Positions 24,314 to 24,541 of a DNA stretch of 24,541 nt are shown here, one piece after another. Each line of letters begins with the position of its first letter. Within the stretch, counting starts at the first letter, position 1. The notes below the pieces were generated by a model. It saw nothing but the letters and a program-made list of their open reading frames with translations. It was not told the DNA's origin and made no database searches. The position numbers and the translations under genes were made by a program. The stretch comes from CAYPEK01 sp964409645 (lineage in GTDB: Bacteria; UBP15; UBA6099): NCBI GenBank assembly GCA_964409645.1, contig CAYPEK010000062.1:1-24541 (forward strand), read 5' to 3'.

Positions 24314-24499
24314 CTATATTCTTGTTTTTTGTTTTCCCCTCTATACTCGCTACCCGATTTTCACTACTGTTTTGTTAATGATCGGCGGGGTGCGGCGACC
24401 CCGCCCGACATAACTATATTGTTGCTATTTGTCTTTTGCTATATTCTGTATTTTTGTTTTTGCTTTTCACTCGACCCTCGCTACTCGATTCCCGCTACT
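24314..24499. repeat. Two diverged direct repeats flanking a GC-rich hairpin
   Basis: Copies at 24314-24368 and 24439-24499 share the order CTATATTC, a T/G-rich run, CTCGCTAC, CGATT and CACTACT/CGCTACT, with small indels. Between them lies GGCGGGGT (24384-24391) pairing with ACCCCGCC (24398-24405) across a six-base loop. The second half of each copy (CTCGCTACxCGATT) itself looks like a decayed short tandem repeat. This could be a remnant of a small mobile element. Confidence 0.45.
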
Positions 24500-24541
24500 T
24501 CTTTTTTACGGGCATTGAAAATCCATCTGCCGCTTGCAGCC

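Larger units (their letters stand above)
24129..24541. other. Repeat-rich non-coding region
   Basis: I see no credible gene in these 413 bases. They hold the HD-GYP promoter at the left edge, an imperfect palindrome (24206-24246) and a GC-rich hairpin (24384-24405). They also hold two diverged copies of a T-rich unit (24314-24368 and 24439-24499). The 10-mer CCGCTTGCAG occurs at 24261-24270 and 24530-24539. Confidence 0.6.

Overview
The window looks like a piece of chromosome from a flagellated, Gram-negative, probably uncultured bacterium with GC-rich genes separated by AT-rich gaps. The flagellin, the sigma-54 machinery, the c-type-heme sensor kinase, the DUF4175 membrane protein beside a large TPR protein, and the FG-GAP exported protein suggest a deltaproteobacterial, PVC-like or candidate-phylum lineage. 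The phylum is a guess. There is no CRISPR array, no transposase gene and no phage gene.

Layout. Positions 31-1269 (minus) hold a flagellin with an inserted beta-rich domain, behind a sigma-28 type promoter. Positions 1647-7594 (minus) hold a translationally coupled pair: DUF4175 protein, then an exported 852-residue TPR protein. Positions 7791-13874 (plus) hold a signalling block: a heme-motif histidine kinase, an NtrC-type sigma-54 activator overlapping it by ATGA, a second response regulator behind a near-perfect sigma-54 promoter, and a large HEAT-like protein of unknown function. Positions 13926-18418 (minus) hold carA and carB, overlapping by ATGA. Positions 18585-19928 (minus) hold a TPR/six-helix membrane protein. 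Then come an exported beta-propeller protein (20168-21997, plus), tRNA-Pro(UGG) (22015-22089, minus), a zinc-ribbon SAM methyltransferase (22246-23094, plus), and an HD-GYP c-di-GMP phosphodiesterase (23130-24128, minus). The last 413 bases are non-coding and repeat-rich.

Two things stand out. (1) carA and carB are intact reading frames, but the upstream half of the enzyme appears dead. CarA lacks the glutaminase Cys, His and Glu. CarB lacks all three metal ligands of its first ATP-grasp site, while its second ATP-grasp site and allosteric domain look canonical. (2) The sigma-54-controlled response regulator ends in a domain that aligns with the catalytic domain of serine recombinases but has lost the active-site serine and arginines. 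This would be a receiver plus pseudo-resolvase protein.

A plausible reading of the signalling block is a cascade. The heme-bearing kinase senses redox state or a small ligand and phosphorylates the NtrC-type protein. That protein then switches on the second regulator from its sigma-54 promoter. The flagellin and the c-di-GMP phosphodiesterase point to a motile lifestyle, but nothing here links them directly to the cascade. Several GC-rich REP-like palindromes lie in the gaps.
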